The notes beneath the pieces were generated by a model. That model searched no databases. It saw nothing but the letters and a program-made list of their open reading frames with translations, and was not told the origin of the DNA. Shown one piece after another: positions 1 through 11,847 of a stretch of 64,000 nt of DNA; the first letter of the stretch is position 1; each line of letters begins with the position of its first letter. Location: NCBI RefSeq assembly GCF_910594005.1, contig NC_057815.1, forward strand, positions 82,755,552 to 82,819,551, given 5' to 3'. The stretch comes from Cervus elaphus. Taxonomy: Eukaryota > Chordata > Mammalia > Artiodactyla > Cervidae. The position numbers and the translations under genes were made by a program.

Positions 1-215
1 TTTTTTCTTGTGATGAGTACTTTTAAAATTTACTGTCCAATCAAGTTTTAAATATGCAATACAATATTGTTAACTATAGTCACTATTCTGTATGTTACAT
101 CCCCATGACTTGTTTATTTTATAACTAGAAATTTGTATCTGTTGAGTCCCCTCAACTTTTTTACCCACCCTCACTTCCTGCCTATAGCAACCATCAATCT
201 GTTCTTTTGCACTTA
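1..215 (-). mobile_element. Ancient L1 3' UTR fragment
   Basis: The stretch follows the reverse complement of an ancient mammalian L1 (L1M-type) 3' untranslated region. It has the 'acaatattgttaactatagt' block near 60-80, then 'ttacatccccatgacttgtt' and a C-rich stretch near 160-185. No coding sequence is left. It is cut by the window edge, so its true 3' end is not visible. The open frame at 70-468 on the minus strand overlaps it and has no recognisable homology. Confidence 0.65.
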
Positions 216-480
216 TACTTCTTAAACAAGATAAAATATTCAAATCTATAATAAGGGAAAATCCACTCAACTTCTCTGATGGTATCATAGAGTTGTTCTC
301 ATGAAGTATAAACACATGGTCTTGATAAATAATCTTGGGGGAAGGATTCAGTGAGAAACAGACTCTGTGTTGATGCTGTGGTACTACCTTGATGGCAATT
401 CTATCAAAATCCCTGGGTGAGGGCCACAGCAGTTGAGACATGACCTGGGTAGAATCTTTCTTTTTCATATTATTCAGTAC

Positions 481-850
481 AGTTTATTTTTTTAAAAGCA
501 TTCTATTGGAGTACAGTTGATTTACAAAGTTGTATTAGTTTCAGGAGTACAGCAAATTGAACCAGTTATACATATACATATATCTACTCTTCTTTGAAGA
601 TTCTTTTCCCATATAGGCTATTACTGAGCATTGAGTAGAATTCCTTGTGTTATACATCAGGCTCTTATTAGTCATCTGTTTTATATATAGGTGCATGTCA
701 GTCCCAATCTCCCAATTTACCCACTTTCCTCTTATCCTTTGATGACCATAAATTAGTTTTACACATCCATGATTCTACTTCTGTTTTGTATATAAGTTCA
801 CTGGTACCACTTTTTTTTTTTAGATGTCACATATAAACCATATCATCATG
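481..850 (-). mobile_element. L1 3' UTR (3' part of an inverted L1)
   Basis: A T-rich run near 488-494 marks the poly(A) end of a minus-strand L1. It is followed by the reverse complement of the ruminant L1 3' UTR ('attggagtacagttgattta' near 508-528, then a 'cccatataggctatt' block). The segment ends near 850, where the next part of the same L1 continues on the opposite strand. There is no open frame. Confidence 0.8.
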
Positions 851-1000
851 TGACAGATAAAGAAGATGTGGTACATATATGCAATGGAATATTGCTCAGC
901 CATAAAAAGAATAAAACAATGTTGTCTGCAGCAAAGCAACTTGGATGAACCTGGAGATTGTCATACTGAGAGAAGTAAGTCAGACATAGGTAGAATCATT
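851..1000 (+). mobile_element. L1 ORF2 C-terminus (inverted 5' part)
   Basis: Read on the plus strand this encodes the last residues of L1 ORF2p, seen as YAMEYCSAIKR at about 880-912, followed by the start of the 3' UTR up to 'gaagtaagtcagaca'. In an intact L1 this block lies directly upstream of the 481-850 block, but here it is in the opposite orientation. That is the arrangement expected from a twin-priming 5' inversion of one minus-strand insertion. The reading frame is a non-functional remnant. Confidence 0.75.
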
Positions 1001-2188
1001 TCTAACTTACCATCTGTCTTAACTTCAGAGGTAGACAGCCAGAATGAGGAGTTCCTCTGTCTTTGGACTGTGAGCAGAAAAGAGAGGAAAAGCAACTTTC
1101 CTTTTGTAGCATTGAATTACACATGATCAATTGTGTGGTTTACATAAATGTGTAATTTTCTATTATTTTTTTCTAGTTTATAAGTGATCCAAAGTGTTCA
1201 GATAGTCTAGAGCTAAGAATTGATCCACTAGGGCTAGAGAAGCTAACATATTCTATACAGAGAAAGCTATTAGGCCAGAGTCAAGCCTGAGCTGATAAGT
1301 ACAAAGACAGAAGTAGACAAGATACAAGGAGAGATACATGAAAGTAGAAATTAGACAGCTTCATGTTTATTCATAGCCCAGTTTAAATCTTACATCTCCC
1401 ATAAATTTCCCCAGATACCTTTTTCAGAAGAAATGACCTTTTATATAATCCTCTTGTATTTTGTTTGCCGATTATAATTGAAAGATGCATCCAGAATTGC
1501 ACAAATAAAGAAAAAAGGAAGATATGTGAGAGAGTACATATGGCAAGGAATGGTGCGTTTTGATGGCTCATTTCTAATACCAGACAGTTGCTATATCAGT
1601 GAATCAACCTGGTTTAGAGACACAGGGATGATATGGACTTAAACTTCATATAGTAGTTTGTTTCCCATAACTAATGCAGGCAGGCTCTCTGATGAAGCTT
1701 TTGGCTGTATAATGAGTGAGTGAAGTGATGATCCATTAAACCAGATAATGAATCAGTGTTGGGCCTGATTACATCTTAAATGCATATTAACCATTTAACC
1801 TCAGTTGGAAGTAGTATTGGAAAAGAGTCTAAAATGATTTACAAATTTGATTTAAATAAGCAGAAATCATTAAAATCTAAGCAAAAGAAGATCACTAATG
1901 TGAAGTATCAAGCCAATGGACACAAAGTGGATGTCTAATAGATGCTTTTTTCCTTCTATTAATTCTTGGCTAAATCTGAGTTCCCAACAAAAAATAATGG
2001 TTGTGTATTCAAGATTGTTGACTGAATTTTGCTTATAAATAATCCAAATTTAGGACCTTGAAAGACCAAAACTGATTTTCTTTTTTTAAAACATCTCTAT
2101 TAATATACAATGGATATATAAAGACCTGTACATATTTATTGAGGACAATGTGACCAACTTGGTTATATGCAAACACCTACGTTATGCT
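1001..2188. other. No gene or clear repeat
   Basis: AT-rich DNA without a recognisable gene. Open frames are short (under 90 codons) and resemble no family I know. A weak resemblance to an ancient L1 3' UTR is possible near 2100-2180, too diverged to call. Confidence 0.6.
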
Positions 2189-2748
2189 CGTAACTGCAGC
2201 CATAAAATCAGAAGATGATTGCCTCTTGGTAGGAAAGTGATGACAAACCTAGACAGTGTGTTGAAAAGCAGAGATGTTACTCTGTGAACAAAGGTCATAC
2301 AGTCAAGGCTACAGTCTCCCCAGTGGTCAAGTACAGTTGTGAGAGCTGGACCGTAAAGAAAGCAAAACTCCAAAGAATTGATGCCTTTAAACTGTGGTAC
2401 TAGAGAAGACTCCTGAAAGTCCCTTGGACAGAGGGGGATCAAATCAGTCAATCACAAGGGAGATCAACACTGAATATTCACCGGAAGGACTGATGCTGAA
2501 GCTGAAGCTCCACTATTTTCGTCATCTGATGCACACAAAAAACTCATTGGAAAAGTCCTGATGCTGGGAAAGATCAGGGCAGAAGGAAAATAGGGCGTCA
2601 GAGGATGAGATGGCTGGATGGCATTACCGATGCAATGAACATGAACTTGGGCTAACTCCTTAGATGTCAAGGGACAGGGAGCCTGATGTGCTACAATCCA
2701 TGGGGTTACAAAGAATCAGACGTGACTGCACAACCAAACAACAACAAC
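2189..2748 (+). mobile_element. BovB LINE, 5'-truncated
   Basis: Remnant of the 3' end of BovB, an RTE-clade non-LTR retrotransposon. It covers the C-terminal part of the reverse transcriptase ORF and the short 3' tail. The frame is destroyed by substitutions and indels. The tail is A/C-rich ('aacaacaacg') rather than the ACTGA repeats of younger copies here. It begins at almost the same place in BovB as the copies at 4360, 5546 and 15066. Confidence 0.85.
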
Positions 2749-2811
2749 GTAACACTCACCAATATTAAGATAAAGTGCATACCAAACACCTCCCAGAGTT
2801 TCCCTCTGACC

Positions 2812-2831
2812 GTGTGTGTGTTTGTGTGTGT
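2812..2831. repeat. Short imperfect (TG)n run
   Basis: Alternating TG with one TTT interruption, about 20 bp. It lies between a BovB fragment and an ancient L1 fragment. Confidence 0.6.
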
Positions 2832-2869
2832 TATGTTTGATAAAAACACTTAACTGAGATTGACCCTGT

Positions 2870-3030
2870 CAGCAAAATTTGGAGCTCAAGATACTGTAGT
2901 GTTAACTACAGGCACAATGTTGTACAGAAGATGTCTGGAACTTATTTGTATAGTTCAACAGAAAATTTTCACCAATTGAATCATACTTCTCCATTTCCCC
3001 CGCCTCCCAGGCCCCCGCAATCATAACAGA
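2870..3030 (-). mobile_element. Ancient L1 3' UTR fragment
   Basis: A diverged reverse-complement L1M-type 3' UTR. A 'gtgttaactacaggcacaat' block and a C-rich stretch near 2996-3016 occur in the family order also seen at 1-215. No coding capacity. Confidence 0.55.
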
Positions 3031-3923
3031 TTTATCACCTAAGTTTTTAGTATGCAGTACCATAAAGACGCTGAAATCTTATTATTTAGCCCACAATGTT
3101 ATGAAGCAAGTGTAATATTTAGTTTCCTTTCTTCAAATTGATTCCACCAAAACGTGAGATCACTCCACCTCTGCAGAATTTTGACATCATCTCAGGGGGA
3201 GGAAAGAAGAAAAGGAATTTATTGATAAGTGAAAGTTTGACTTGGGGCAAGTCTTTCAAACTGGAGACATGATTAAGAATGGGAAAAGATCATTTTTTCC
3301 CCCTTGGTGGAAACAATAAGGCAAACATTTTGAGGAAAATTTTTTAAATTTTCAGTTGCAAAATACCTGTTGATGAGTATTTCAGTAGGTTCCTATAAGG
3401 AACAATTAAACCATTTGTTTAGGTATGAGATTCTCAGAAAAATAGTCATGTTAATAATGACAGTGTAATAGTGAAGTCAGGCATGCTAGCTACTGATGTA
3501 GCTAGTAAAGCATAATTCTGGTTTTCAGTGTCTGGCTTGTGTGTGGAAACTGATCATTTCATTTTTAGTATGATTCCTATGTGTGTGCCTCTATGCACAA
3601 TGAACAGAATAGCTATTACCCTCAAGGATCTCATATATTTTGGAAAATTTGAAAAATAAAGCATTAATAATTATATCACTATGATGTTGATGTTGTAGCT
3701 AGAGATCAAGATGCCAGTGAAGTTCAGACAGATACTCAACTCTACTAGGAGATAATGGTATAAGTTTTCTTAAGATTTAATATCTCAGATAGGCAGTGAA
3801 GGACAAGTAGGAGTAACTGAGTAAGTACAGGAGGACTAACAGGCAATATCCCAGGGAGGAAAAAAAAAAAAAATTGCAAACTCAGTCAGCCATGGGATAA
3901 CTCAATGATTTCAGAGAATCTGT
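3031..3923. other. No gene or clear repeat
   Basis: AT-rich sequence with a poly(A) run near 3859-3873. I see no open frame of note and no repeat I can name. Confidence 0.6.
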
Positions 3924-3932
3924 TTGGCTTGA

Positions 3933-4136
3933 CTGAAAAGTGAAAGTGACAGTCGCTCAGTCATGTCTGACTCTTTGCAACTCCATCGACTATACAGTCC
4001 ATGGAATTCTCCAGGCCAGAAGACTGGGGTGAGTAGCTACTCCCTTCTCCAGGGGATCTTCCCAAGCCAGGGATCGAACCCAGGTCTCCTGCATTGCAGG
4101 CAGATTCTTTACCAGCTGAGCTACCAGGGAAGCCCC
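3933..4136 (-). mobile_element. Bov-tA SINE
   Basis: Full Bov-tA on the minus strand. The tRNA-Glu-like head (reverse complement of 'gcttccctggtagctcagct') is at the right end, and the GAAAGTGA-type tail is at the left. It is flanked by the 9-bp duplication TTGGCTTGA at 3924-3932 and 4137-4145, which fixes both ends. Non-autonomous; transcription of intact family members is by RNA polymerase III. Confidence 0.93.
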
Positions 4137-4359
4137 TTGGCTTGAATGATCTATGGTATTTAAATGAGGAAGAAATTGCGTCATTGAAGAACAATGAATA
4201 CCATACCAGTATTCTGACTTTTAATATAGGTAATAGGGCATAATTGTAGAAAAAAATGAATAATATTGGTAATTGAAAAATTAATGCCTAGATGCTCCAC
4301 TTTAGTCCTAGAAGTAGAGCACTTGGAATTTAGAAGGCTTAACTTTCCTCTAGGACACA

Positions 4360-4912
4360 CGCAGCCATGAAATTAAAATGCGCGTGCTCCTTGGGAAAAA
4401 AAGCTATCACAAACCTAGACAGTGTATTTAAAAGCAGAGACATTACTTTGCCAACAAAGATCTGTATAGTCAAAGCTATGGTTTTTCCAATAGTCAAGTA
4501 CAGATGTGAGAGTTGAACCATAAAGAAGGTAGAGCACTGAAGAATTGATACTTTTAAACTGTGGTGTTGGAGAAAACTATTGAGAGCCCCTTGGACTGCA
4601 AGGAGATAAAACCAGTCAATCACAAAAGAAATCAACCCTGAATATTCATTGGAAGGACTGATACTGAAGCCCTAATACTTTGGTCATCTGATGTGAAGAG
4701 CCGACTCATTGGAAAAAACCTTGATGCTGGGAAAGATTGAAGGCCAGAGGAGAAGGGTACGATAGAGGGTGAGATGGTTGGATGGCATCACCAACTCAAT
4801 GGACATGAGTTTGAGCAAAGTCTGGAAGATGGTGAGGGACAGGGAAGCCTGTTGTGTTGCAGTCCATGGGGTCGCAAAGATTCAGACATGGCTGAGTGAC
4901 TGAACAAGAGCA
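4360..4912 (+). mobile_element. BovB LINE, 5'-truncated
   Basis: A 553-bp 3' piece of BovB holding the C-terminal part of the RT ORF with several frame breaks, then the 3' end 'gagtgactgaac'. It is flanked by the exact 8-bp duplication AGGACACA at 4352-4359 and 4913-4920, so it is an independent insertion and not a fragment of a larger neighbour. Confidence 0.9.
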
Positions 4913-5545
4913 AGGACACATGAACACTGATAAGCATAGGACTTTGCTTATGCTCTTCAAGGTATTGTCATGATACTGACTGAGAAGCTGCCTGCAGTGA
5001 AGCCAGTGATACCACAATAGCGTGTGGACAGGATGACTTTGACAGATCTTCCACAGAGTGCATCCAAAGAATAGAGCGTAGACCATCACCCAAAATATGT
5101 CAGATTACAAGGACTCTTTATTCATTTTACTTATCTTGGAATACCCCAGGATTAAGCTTAATGAAAGTTAACTAGTAATAGACAGCAAAGATAATTATAA
5201 AGGGAATATAATGTTACAGGTAAAAGTGATGGGGAAAGAATGGCCACAAGCATTTTCCATCACTTTTACACATATTTATTAAATCAGATATTAATTCATT
5301 CAGCCATGTTTAGTAGGTACTTGTTTGTGTTCCAATAGATGTTGGGGAAATAAATAAGAATAAACTCTAGTTACTGTCTTGGAGGATTGCACAGTTTCCA
5401 AAGAGTGCAAAGAAAAATATTCAATAGCCAATTATAATGTGTCTTTATATCATAAAAATGTCTCTACTGCAGTGTATGTTGTATTTAGTAAACAAGTAAG
5501 GATAGAAAATGTGGCTATGGAAAAAGGAGAAAGTTACGACAGTGA
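4913..5545. other. No gene; possible L2 3' end
   Basis: Non-coding. The segment near 5285-5360 ('attaattcattcagccatgt' onwards) loosely resembles the reverse complement of an L2 3' end, but divergence makes this tentative. The open frame at 5379-5588 runs into the next BovB and has no homology of its own. Confidence 0.45.
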
Positions 5546-6104
5546 TATGAAATTAAAAGATGCTTTCTCCTTGGAAGGAAAGTTATGACCAACCTAGACA
5601 GCATATTTAAAAACTAGAGATATTACTTTGCCAGCAAAGGTCCGTCTAGTCAAGGCTATGGTTTTTCCAATGGTCATGTATGGATGTGAGAGTTGGGCTA
5701 TAAAGAAAACTGAGCACCGAAGAATTGACGCTTTTGAACTATGGTGTTGGAGAAGACTCTTGAGAGTCCCTTGGACTGCAAGGAGATCCAACCAGTCCAT
5801 CCTAAGGGAGATCAGTCCTGGGTGTTCATTGGAAGGACTGATGCTGAAGCTGAAGCTCCAATACTTTGGCCACCTGATGTGAAGAGCTGACTCATTTGAA
5901 AAGACCCTGATGCTGGGAAAGATTGAGGGCAGGAGGAGAAGAGGATGACAGAGGATGAGATGGTTGAATGGCATCACTGACTCAACGTATATGGGTTTGG
6001 GTGGACTCCGGGAGTTGGTTATGGGTAGGGAGGCCTGGCATGCTGTGGTTTATGGGGTTGCAAAGAGTTGGACACAACTGAGCGACTGAACTGAACTGAA
6101 CTGA
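5546..6104 (+). mobile_element. BovB LINE, 5'-truncated
   Basis: A 559-bp BovB 3' piece. The plus-strand frame at 5628-5882 encodes the conserved C-terminal RT-ORF segment (MYGCESW near codon 17, WCWRRLLRVPW further on) before a stop. The 3' end carries the tandem CTGAA tail typical of younger BovB copies. It is flanked by the 8-bp duplication GACAGTGA at 5538-5545 and 6105-6112. Confidence 0.93.
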
Positions 6105-6112
6105 AGACAGTG

Positions 6113-6627
6113 ACTAGAGAGGGGTCAGAAAAAAAAATACATTTTTAAAAGATGTAAGTCAGTTGACTATTCTTTAATTGGAAGAAACTAGAGAGAATGG
6201 AATATAAAAAGGAAGTTGAGAAGTAAATTGATCAAGGGTTGAAGCTTTGTGAGGTGAGTGTATCAGGAAGAAAACAAGAAAAATTAAGTAAACATATCAG
6301 TAAGGAATTGGTTGAAAAGATGCACAGTGAATCGTCAAGTGGAGAAAGTGTAAAGTAAAAACCAAATATGCTTAATAAATGAAAGAAAATAGAGAAATAA
6401 AGGTAGTACAAATGATGATGATGATAGGACTGTACCAAATGAAAGATGAGTTTGGACGTCTTAATCTAGCAATATGCTATCCAAGATGCTTTGAAATATT
6501 GTAGATTAAAAATTTTCAGAGTAGGATGATATGATGCTGTAGTATTCAGATCATTTATTCATTTATCTGTATATCTATTTTATATTGAAACATAATAAAT
6601 TCCTTGATATTTTCAAGATTGCCAGAA
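6113..6627. other. No gene or clear repeat
   Basis: A-rich intervening sequence between two BovB copies. A short ATG/GAT microsatellite lies near 6412-6425. Nothing else identifiable. Confidence 0.6.
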
Positions 6628-7256
6628 ACAGATGGGGAAACAGTGGAAACAGTGACAGATTTTATTTTGGGGGGCTCCAAAATCACTGCAGATGGTGACT
6701 GCAGTCATGAAATTAAAAGATGCTTGCCCGTTGGAAGAAAAGTTATGACCAACCTCAACAGAATATTAAAAAGCAGAGTCGTTACTTTGCCAACAAAGTT
6801 CTGTCTAGTCAAAGCTATGGTTTTTCCATTAGTCATGTATGGATGTGAGAGTTGGATTATAAAGAAAGCTGAGCACTTAAGAATTGATGCTTTTGAACTG
6901 GGGTGTTGGAGAAGGCTCTTGAGAGTCCCTTGGACTGCAAGGAGATCCAACCAGTCAATCCTAAAGGGAATCAGTCCTGAATATTCATTGAAAGGACTGA
7001 TGCTGAAGCTGAAACTCCAATACTTTGGCCATGTGATGCAAAGAACTGACTCATTTGAAAAGACCCTGATGCTGGGAAAGATTGAAGGCAAGAGGAGAAG
7101 GGGATGACAGAGGACGAGATGGTTTGATGGCATCACTGACTCCATGGACATGTGTTTGAGTAAACTCTGGGAGTTGGTGATGGACAGGGAGGTCTGGTGT
7201 GCTGCAGTCCATAGGTTTGCAAAGAGTCAGACACAAGTGAGTGCCTGAACTGAACT
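6628..7256 (+). mobile_element. BovB LINE, 5'-truncated
   Basis: About 630 bp of the BovB 3' end. The plus-strand frame at 6604-7107 is the longest C-terminal BovB frame among the 0-20 kb copies. It encodes ETVETVTDFIL, then KRCLPVGRKVMTNLNR, MYGCESW and the basic EGKRRRG, before a stop. The conserved RT palm is absent, so it cannot be active. It ends with CTGAACTGAACT. No convincing target duplication is visible. Confidence 0.9.
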
Positions 7257-7978
7257 TATAAAAAACCCCACTTTCTAGTCTCTGGAGTGTGTAACTGAAG
7301 CAGAGATAAAATAATCATTATTGAGACAGTGACCATGTACTCTGTTTTTGTTTTCCCAAGTAAGTTATGAATTAATGTTATTTTGGTACAATTCTGTTGA
7401 ACAGCACATCTTATCACACTTAGAACAGTCCCCAACATAATCATTATTTTTAAGTTACCTATTGGAACTCAAGTGATCAGGCAAAGGAGACTAGGTTTTG
7501 AAATAAGTCAAGAGGTTAGCATTGATTCACCATATCTGATGGCAGGACTTGGAATAGGAAGGTCACGAAGTCTTCCAAACTTAGGAAAATGTGATCAAGT
7601 TAACAGCAGCTGACAGGAATTAAGACCAAAATTATTGTCTAAATAAATAGAAAGAATCTTACAAAAGTAGAATCTCTTCTTTCTTTTTAAAGTATATGCA
7701 GGGAATAGTAATAGACCCTGGAGTATACTCATGAGGTATACTCATACTCATGAGCTATAGAAAAATGAAGAGCATCTACTCATCTACTCAAGAGAAATGT
7801 AGTGAAAATTAGCATTGTTCAGGAAATTCTATATTTTTGCTATTCCACGAAGTTTGAAGGAGCATAGATAGAGATTCTAGAAATTTTAGAGGTAGAGGTC
7901 AGAAGAGGAGAGGTCAAGGAAATGTTAGGTTAGGTACAAAAGAAACCCAATTTGCATATTTTAAAATAGCATTGACTA
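7257..7978. other. No gene or clear repeat
   Basis: Non-coding. A small cluster of repeated TATACTCATGAG-like words lies at about 7722-7758. No recognisable family. Confidence 0.6.
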
Positions 7979-8188
7979 TAGGGACTTCCTGGTGGCTCAG
8001 TCAGTGAAGAATCTTCCTGCAATGCAGGAGACTGGGGTTTGATCCCTGGGTCAGGAAGATCCCCTGGAGAAGGAAATGGCAACCCACTCCAGGATTCTTG
8101 GCTGGGAAACCCCATGAACCGAGGAGCTTGGCAGGCTACAGTTCATGGGGTTGAAAATAGTCGGACAGGACTTAATGACCAAACCACT
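7979..8188 (+). mobile_element. Bov-tA SINE
   Basis: Plus-strand Bov-tA. It starts with the tRNA-Glu-like head 'gacttcctggtggctcag', then the B-box-like 'gggtttgatccc' at about 8035-8046. The Bov-A body follows, ending 'agtcggacaggactta'. The tail is A/C-rich. The open frame at 8039-8257 is a product of the SINE sequence. Confidence 0.9.
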
Positions 8189-9558
8189 ACCATAATTACT
8201 AATATTTTAGGCAATGACCAAGCTTACAAGACCATGAGGAATTATCATTTTAACTGAATATGTGTTTTCTTCAAAGATTTGATCCCCACTGTCACCTATA
8301 AAAGGAAAATAGTGAAGTGCAGTGCTCAGGCCTCTCAGAATGGGTCAACTTCAGCTTAAATTGATTCTTCTTGTATGATTAAAACCCATGAGAATGTTGG
8401 TAAGAGGACATAACCAATGCCCAAGACTGAATGAAAAAAATGCCTTGATAGATACATGGTCTTTTATAACAATCTTTCACAAAACAAGAACAAGTGTAAA
8501 TTTTCCACCAGGGTTTGTATGCCCATGGACTTTCTATAAGGAGATAGCATACTGATAATAATTAAAATTCCGCAGGCAGCTAACACTGAAAAGATTAATA
8601 GTCTGTCCTATATGGAGTGGATACGAAGACCGCCCTGTTTGTGGACTCTAGCTGCTCAAGTAATATTATCTTTGAGCTTCACCACCTGTCTCATTCTTCG
8701 CTTTATTCACTCAACAAATATTTATTGAACTTCTTGTAGGGACAAGCTATAGGTTGATTACTCTCTTCCAGAGAACTATCACATTCTTGAGGGTTGGATG
8801 ACATGTGGTTTTTCAAGTAGAGGATAACAGAAGTGGGATATTTTTGGTTATTTCTGCCTATGACTATTTCTATTACTAAAAGCATTTGAGTATCCATTGT
8901 GTAGTGTATTTTTTTCCCAATTCCCAGCCATCTTATGTCATGAAACATCCTTTATCTATTCACCAGGATACATCCTGATGCCGCAAAAATACCCTCATTT
9001 TGCTTGTTTTGGACCATGTATGTTTGTATATTTGATGGGGTACAATCTTCAACAAATAACAGCTTGTGCTAGATTATCTCAAGGATTCCCAAACATGACT
9101 GCAACTGTTGATCTAAAAGATGGGCTGAACAGTGGGAACAGAAAATGCTTCTGAGTCTTATAAAAAAAATATTGAAATAGAACACAAACCAAGTGTCAAA
9201 CAATAAAAATCCCCTTGTCAAGATGAGTCACTTAGACTAGCATTTCCCAAATTATTCTCTGTAGAACAATAAGAAGCAAAGTATTCACTTATTCAAGTAT
9301 TCTTGCTCAACCAAGTTTAGACAATGTTTGGTTAAAACAATTTAAACAGGTTTCTATATAAGACCTCTGAAAGATGTTAATTTTTTTTTTTTTTTATAAT
9401 TCTCAGTCAAAGTTCAGAACTGGCCAGTTATTTCATCTGGAAAACTTAATCAACTGCTTTAGTGATATTGGTGTTTTATGGAATATATTTTGTAAATTAT
9501 TGCCTTTTACAAAAATGATGAATTATAAAGGATTTGTTCCCCTAATTAATCAAGAAAG
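8189..9558. other. No gene; possible short L2 3' end
   Basis: Mostly unique AT-rich sequence. 'tcactcaacaaatatttatt' at about 8708-8727 resembles the reverse complement of an L2 3' terminus. Open frames at 8897-9154 and 9374-9571 have no recognisable homology. The 9374 frame includes a poly(T) run that translates to poly-Phe, so I do not call it a gene. Confidence 0.5.
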
Positions 9559-9626
9559 AACTACAATATAGCACAGGGAACTCTGCTCAATATTCTGTAA
9601 CCTATATGGGAAAATAATCTGAAAAA

Positions 9627-9673
<47 letters not shown>

Positions 9674-9770
9674 TGAATCACCTTACTGTACGCCTTAAAC
9701 TAACACAACATTTTAAATAGATTATACTCCAATATAAAATAAAAATGAAGTTAAAAATGTAAAAAGACAT
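9559..9770 (+). mobile_element. L1 3' end fragment
   Basis: A plus-strand L1 3' UTR end: 'tatagcacagggaactctgc' at about 9567, then an expanded AT run, then 'actaacacaacattttaaat' and an A-rich end. It is very short, with no ORF2 sequence. Confidence 0.8.
9629..9670. repeat. (AT)n microsatellite
   Basis: About 21 uninterrupted AT units inside the L1 3' UTR fragment. It grew from the short AT run present in that UTR. Likely length-polymorphic. Confidence 0.95.
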
Positions 9771-9959
9771 AATAATACAATTCAGTTCAACTGGGAATGT
9801 TTACTTGTTTATTTCTTGGTTCAAATAGAACACACAAACTGACTTTTCCAACACAAATAAGCAGGTTAAAATCAGTGGGAAATATTTTATCAATCATAAA
9901 TATGTTTCAACTTGCTAAAATATGATTCTTTAAAATTTGGTGAAAAATAATAAGCAATA

Positions 9960-10190
9960 GAGGATGCTGGTTAAGGGCATGTGCTAAGGCGATAATCCAT
10001 CTGTGAACAAATTCTGTCTTTGAACGTGTACTAACTGCAAATTGGGGTAAGTTTCAAAACTGTCCTATTCCTCAATTTTCTTATCTAGAAAATTCAAACA
10101 GGAGTGGTAGCTAACCTCATAAAGTGAGTTATAAATATGAAGCATACAGTGTCTGCTTAAAAATAAGCATAAAACATGTTACAGATTATA
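9960..10190 (+). mobile_element. MIR SINE, diverged
   Basis: The order of features matches plus-strand MIR: 'gctggttaagggcatgtgct' near 9965, an 'aactgcaaattggggtaagtt' block, 'cctcaattttcttatctaga', and 'ctcataaagtgagttataaat'. Strongly diverged, as expected for a pan-mammalian SINE. Confidence 0.7.
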
Positions 10191-10499
10191 TTATTATATG
10201 CAAAGGTATTGTGTTAAACCCAATAAATGGGGGCTATCAATAATACTAAAGAGTCAAATTCAGAAAGATAGAGTTGCATTCAGATTTGAATATTACTTCT
10301 AAATTGCTGAAACTGTAGGATTTGATATGTGTACAATTAAAATAATTCATCTAAATACATATACTGTGTATATTGAAGATTACAGCTCAGATAAAACAAT
10401 TGAATGTTATTTATTAATAGAAATGGATGAATTACTTTATACAAATTTTTAACTACTTGAACTCGAGGATAATTATTTATATGTAATATTGAAAAGAGT

Positions 10500-10650
10500 G
10501 ATTTTTTCTTCAGCTTATTTCACAGTCTCAAGCACAATTTTTAACAATAAGGAAACTGAGGCACAAAGAGGTTAGAATAATTTGACACAGGTTGTATAAT
10601 CAATAATCACAGAACTGATATTTTACCCTAGATCTGTATGATTTCAAAGA
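10500..10650 (-). mobile_element. MIR SINE fragment
   Basis: The core 'aaggaaactgaggcacaaag' at about 10550-10569 and the following 'aggttagaataatttgacac' match the reverse complement of MIR. Confidence 0.75.
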
Positions 10651-10779
10651 AACTGAAACATTACAATATTTTATATTATATGAACAGATTTTTGTATGGA
10701 ATTAAAGAACTACATTGGGTAAATAGAACTTGTGGCTGTGTAACAAAAATCACCAGAAGAATATGTCATTTCAGTAACA

Positions 10780-11320
10780 ATCCATGAACAAGAAATTCTT
10801 TCAGATGCTCTCTCACATTTACCAACTTTCAACACAAGGGCATAGAGCTTTAGGTAATTTAAGTAACCGATTAGATTCAAAACAATGCACTGCTTGAAAA
10901 ATGTAGAGGCTAATTGGCTAAGTCCTCAGATGCTACTTTGGAAAATGTAGGAGTTAATGTCCCCTGGGAAAATTTCATACAGCTGCTTTTGATTAGGAAA
11001 TGAAACAGTCAACTTGCAAGCCTTCTGAAACTCACACATGCCTCCTGACTTGTAACTAATTAGTCAATTTATTTTTGATGGCTGGTGTCCAGTAACTAGC
11101 AACAGAGAATAAAGGAAGGACAAAGAACAGAGAAAGATAGGCTTATTCTCTATTAAATTCATGATTCCAAACACTATTTATAGTGAACTTGAACATAATT
11201 ACACAAAAAGTTCCATTGGGCTACATCTTATTAATATGATTTTTAAATACTTTGAGTAATTTTCTACAATGTTTAGAATAGCCTGCAAAGAACACTTCCA
11301 TGCACAAATAAGATAATGAT
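10780..11320. promoter_or_regulatory. Candidate conserved non-coding block
   Basis: About 500 bp with no repeat I can identify and a more even base composition than its AT-rich surroundings. It holds an E-box CAGCTG at 10980-10985 and a homeodomain-type site in CTAATTAG at 11056-11063. This is an inference from appearance only. Conservation cannot be judged from one sequence. Confidence 0.25.
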
Positions 11321-11847
11321 GAACTGAATACTCATGTTAAGGCATAAAGGAGGTATGCTTCTGGGTCCATTCATTTCTTCCAGAGTAGTTGTTATTCTGC
11401 AAGGGTAGAACCTATTTTCCATACTAATTACTTACAAATGTAGACTATTTTTAGTTTTTTATTAATAGCTGAGTTTTGCCATATTTTGTTTTTGCTTAAA
11501 ATTATTTATTGTTAGCTAACCTTCATGGGAATAAGGTCAATAGTTCAGGTATTAGAAATATATTTTAATTTCCCCAATCTTCCTTTTTGTGTGCTTAATA
11601 ATTACTTAAAATTTTTACTTAAACCTCACTTTTATGATCCTTTATGGCATGTAAACACGTCTACATTTAAATGATGCATAACTCATTCTAGAGTATTCAA
11701 TAGATAATAATATAATTTAACAAAGGTCCTTAAGAGAAGCCAGTATTCAGGGAAGTCTAACCATAAGTAATAAAAGAACAATTTCTAGATAAAAGTTGGG
11801 TGAGAGATATGAGTTTTACTAAAAAGTATTGCTTTTCCCTATTTCAA
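11321..11847. other. No gene or clear repeat
   Basis: AT-rich non-coding sequence. Nothing identifiable. Confidence 0.6.

Noticed and set aside
70..468. Minus-strand open frame of 132 codons
   Set aside because: It overlaps an ancient L1 3' UTR, shows no domain, no signal sequence and no neighbouring gene structure. Length is within chance for AT-rich DNA of this size.
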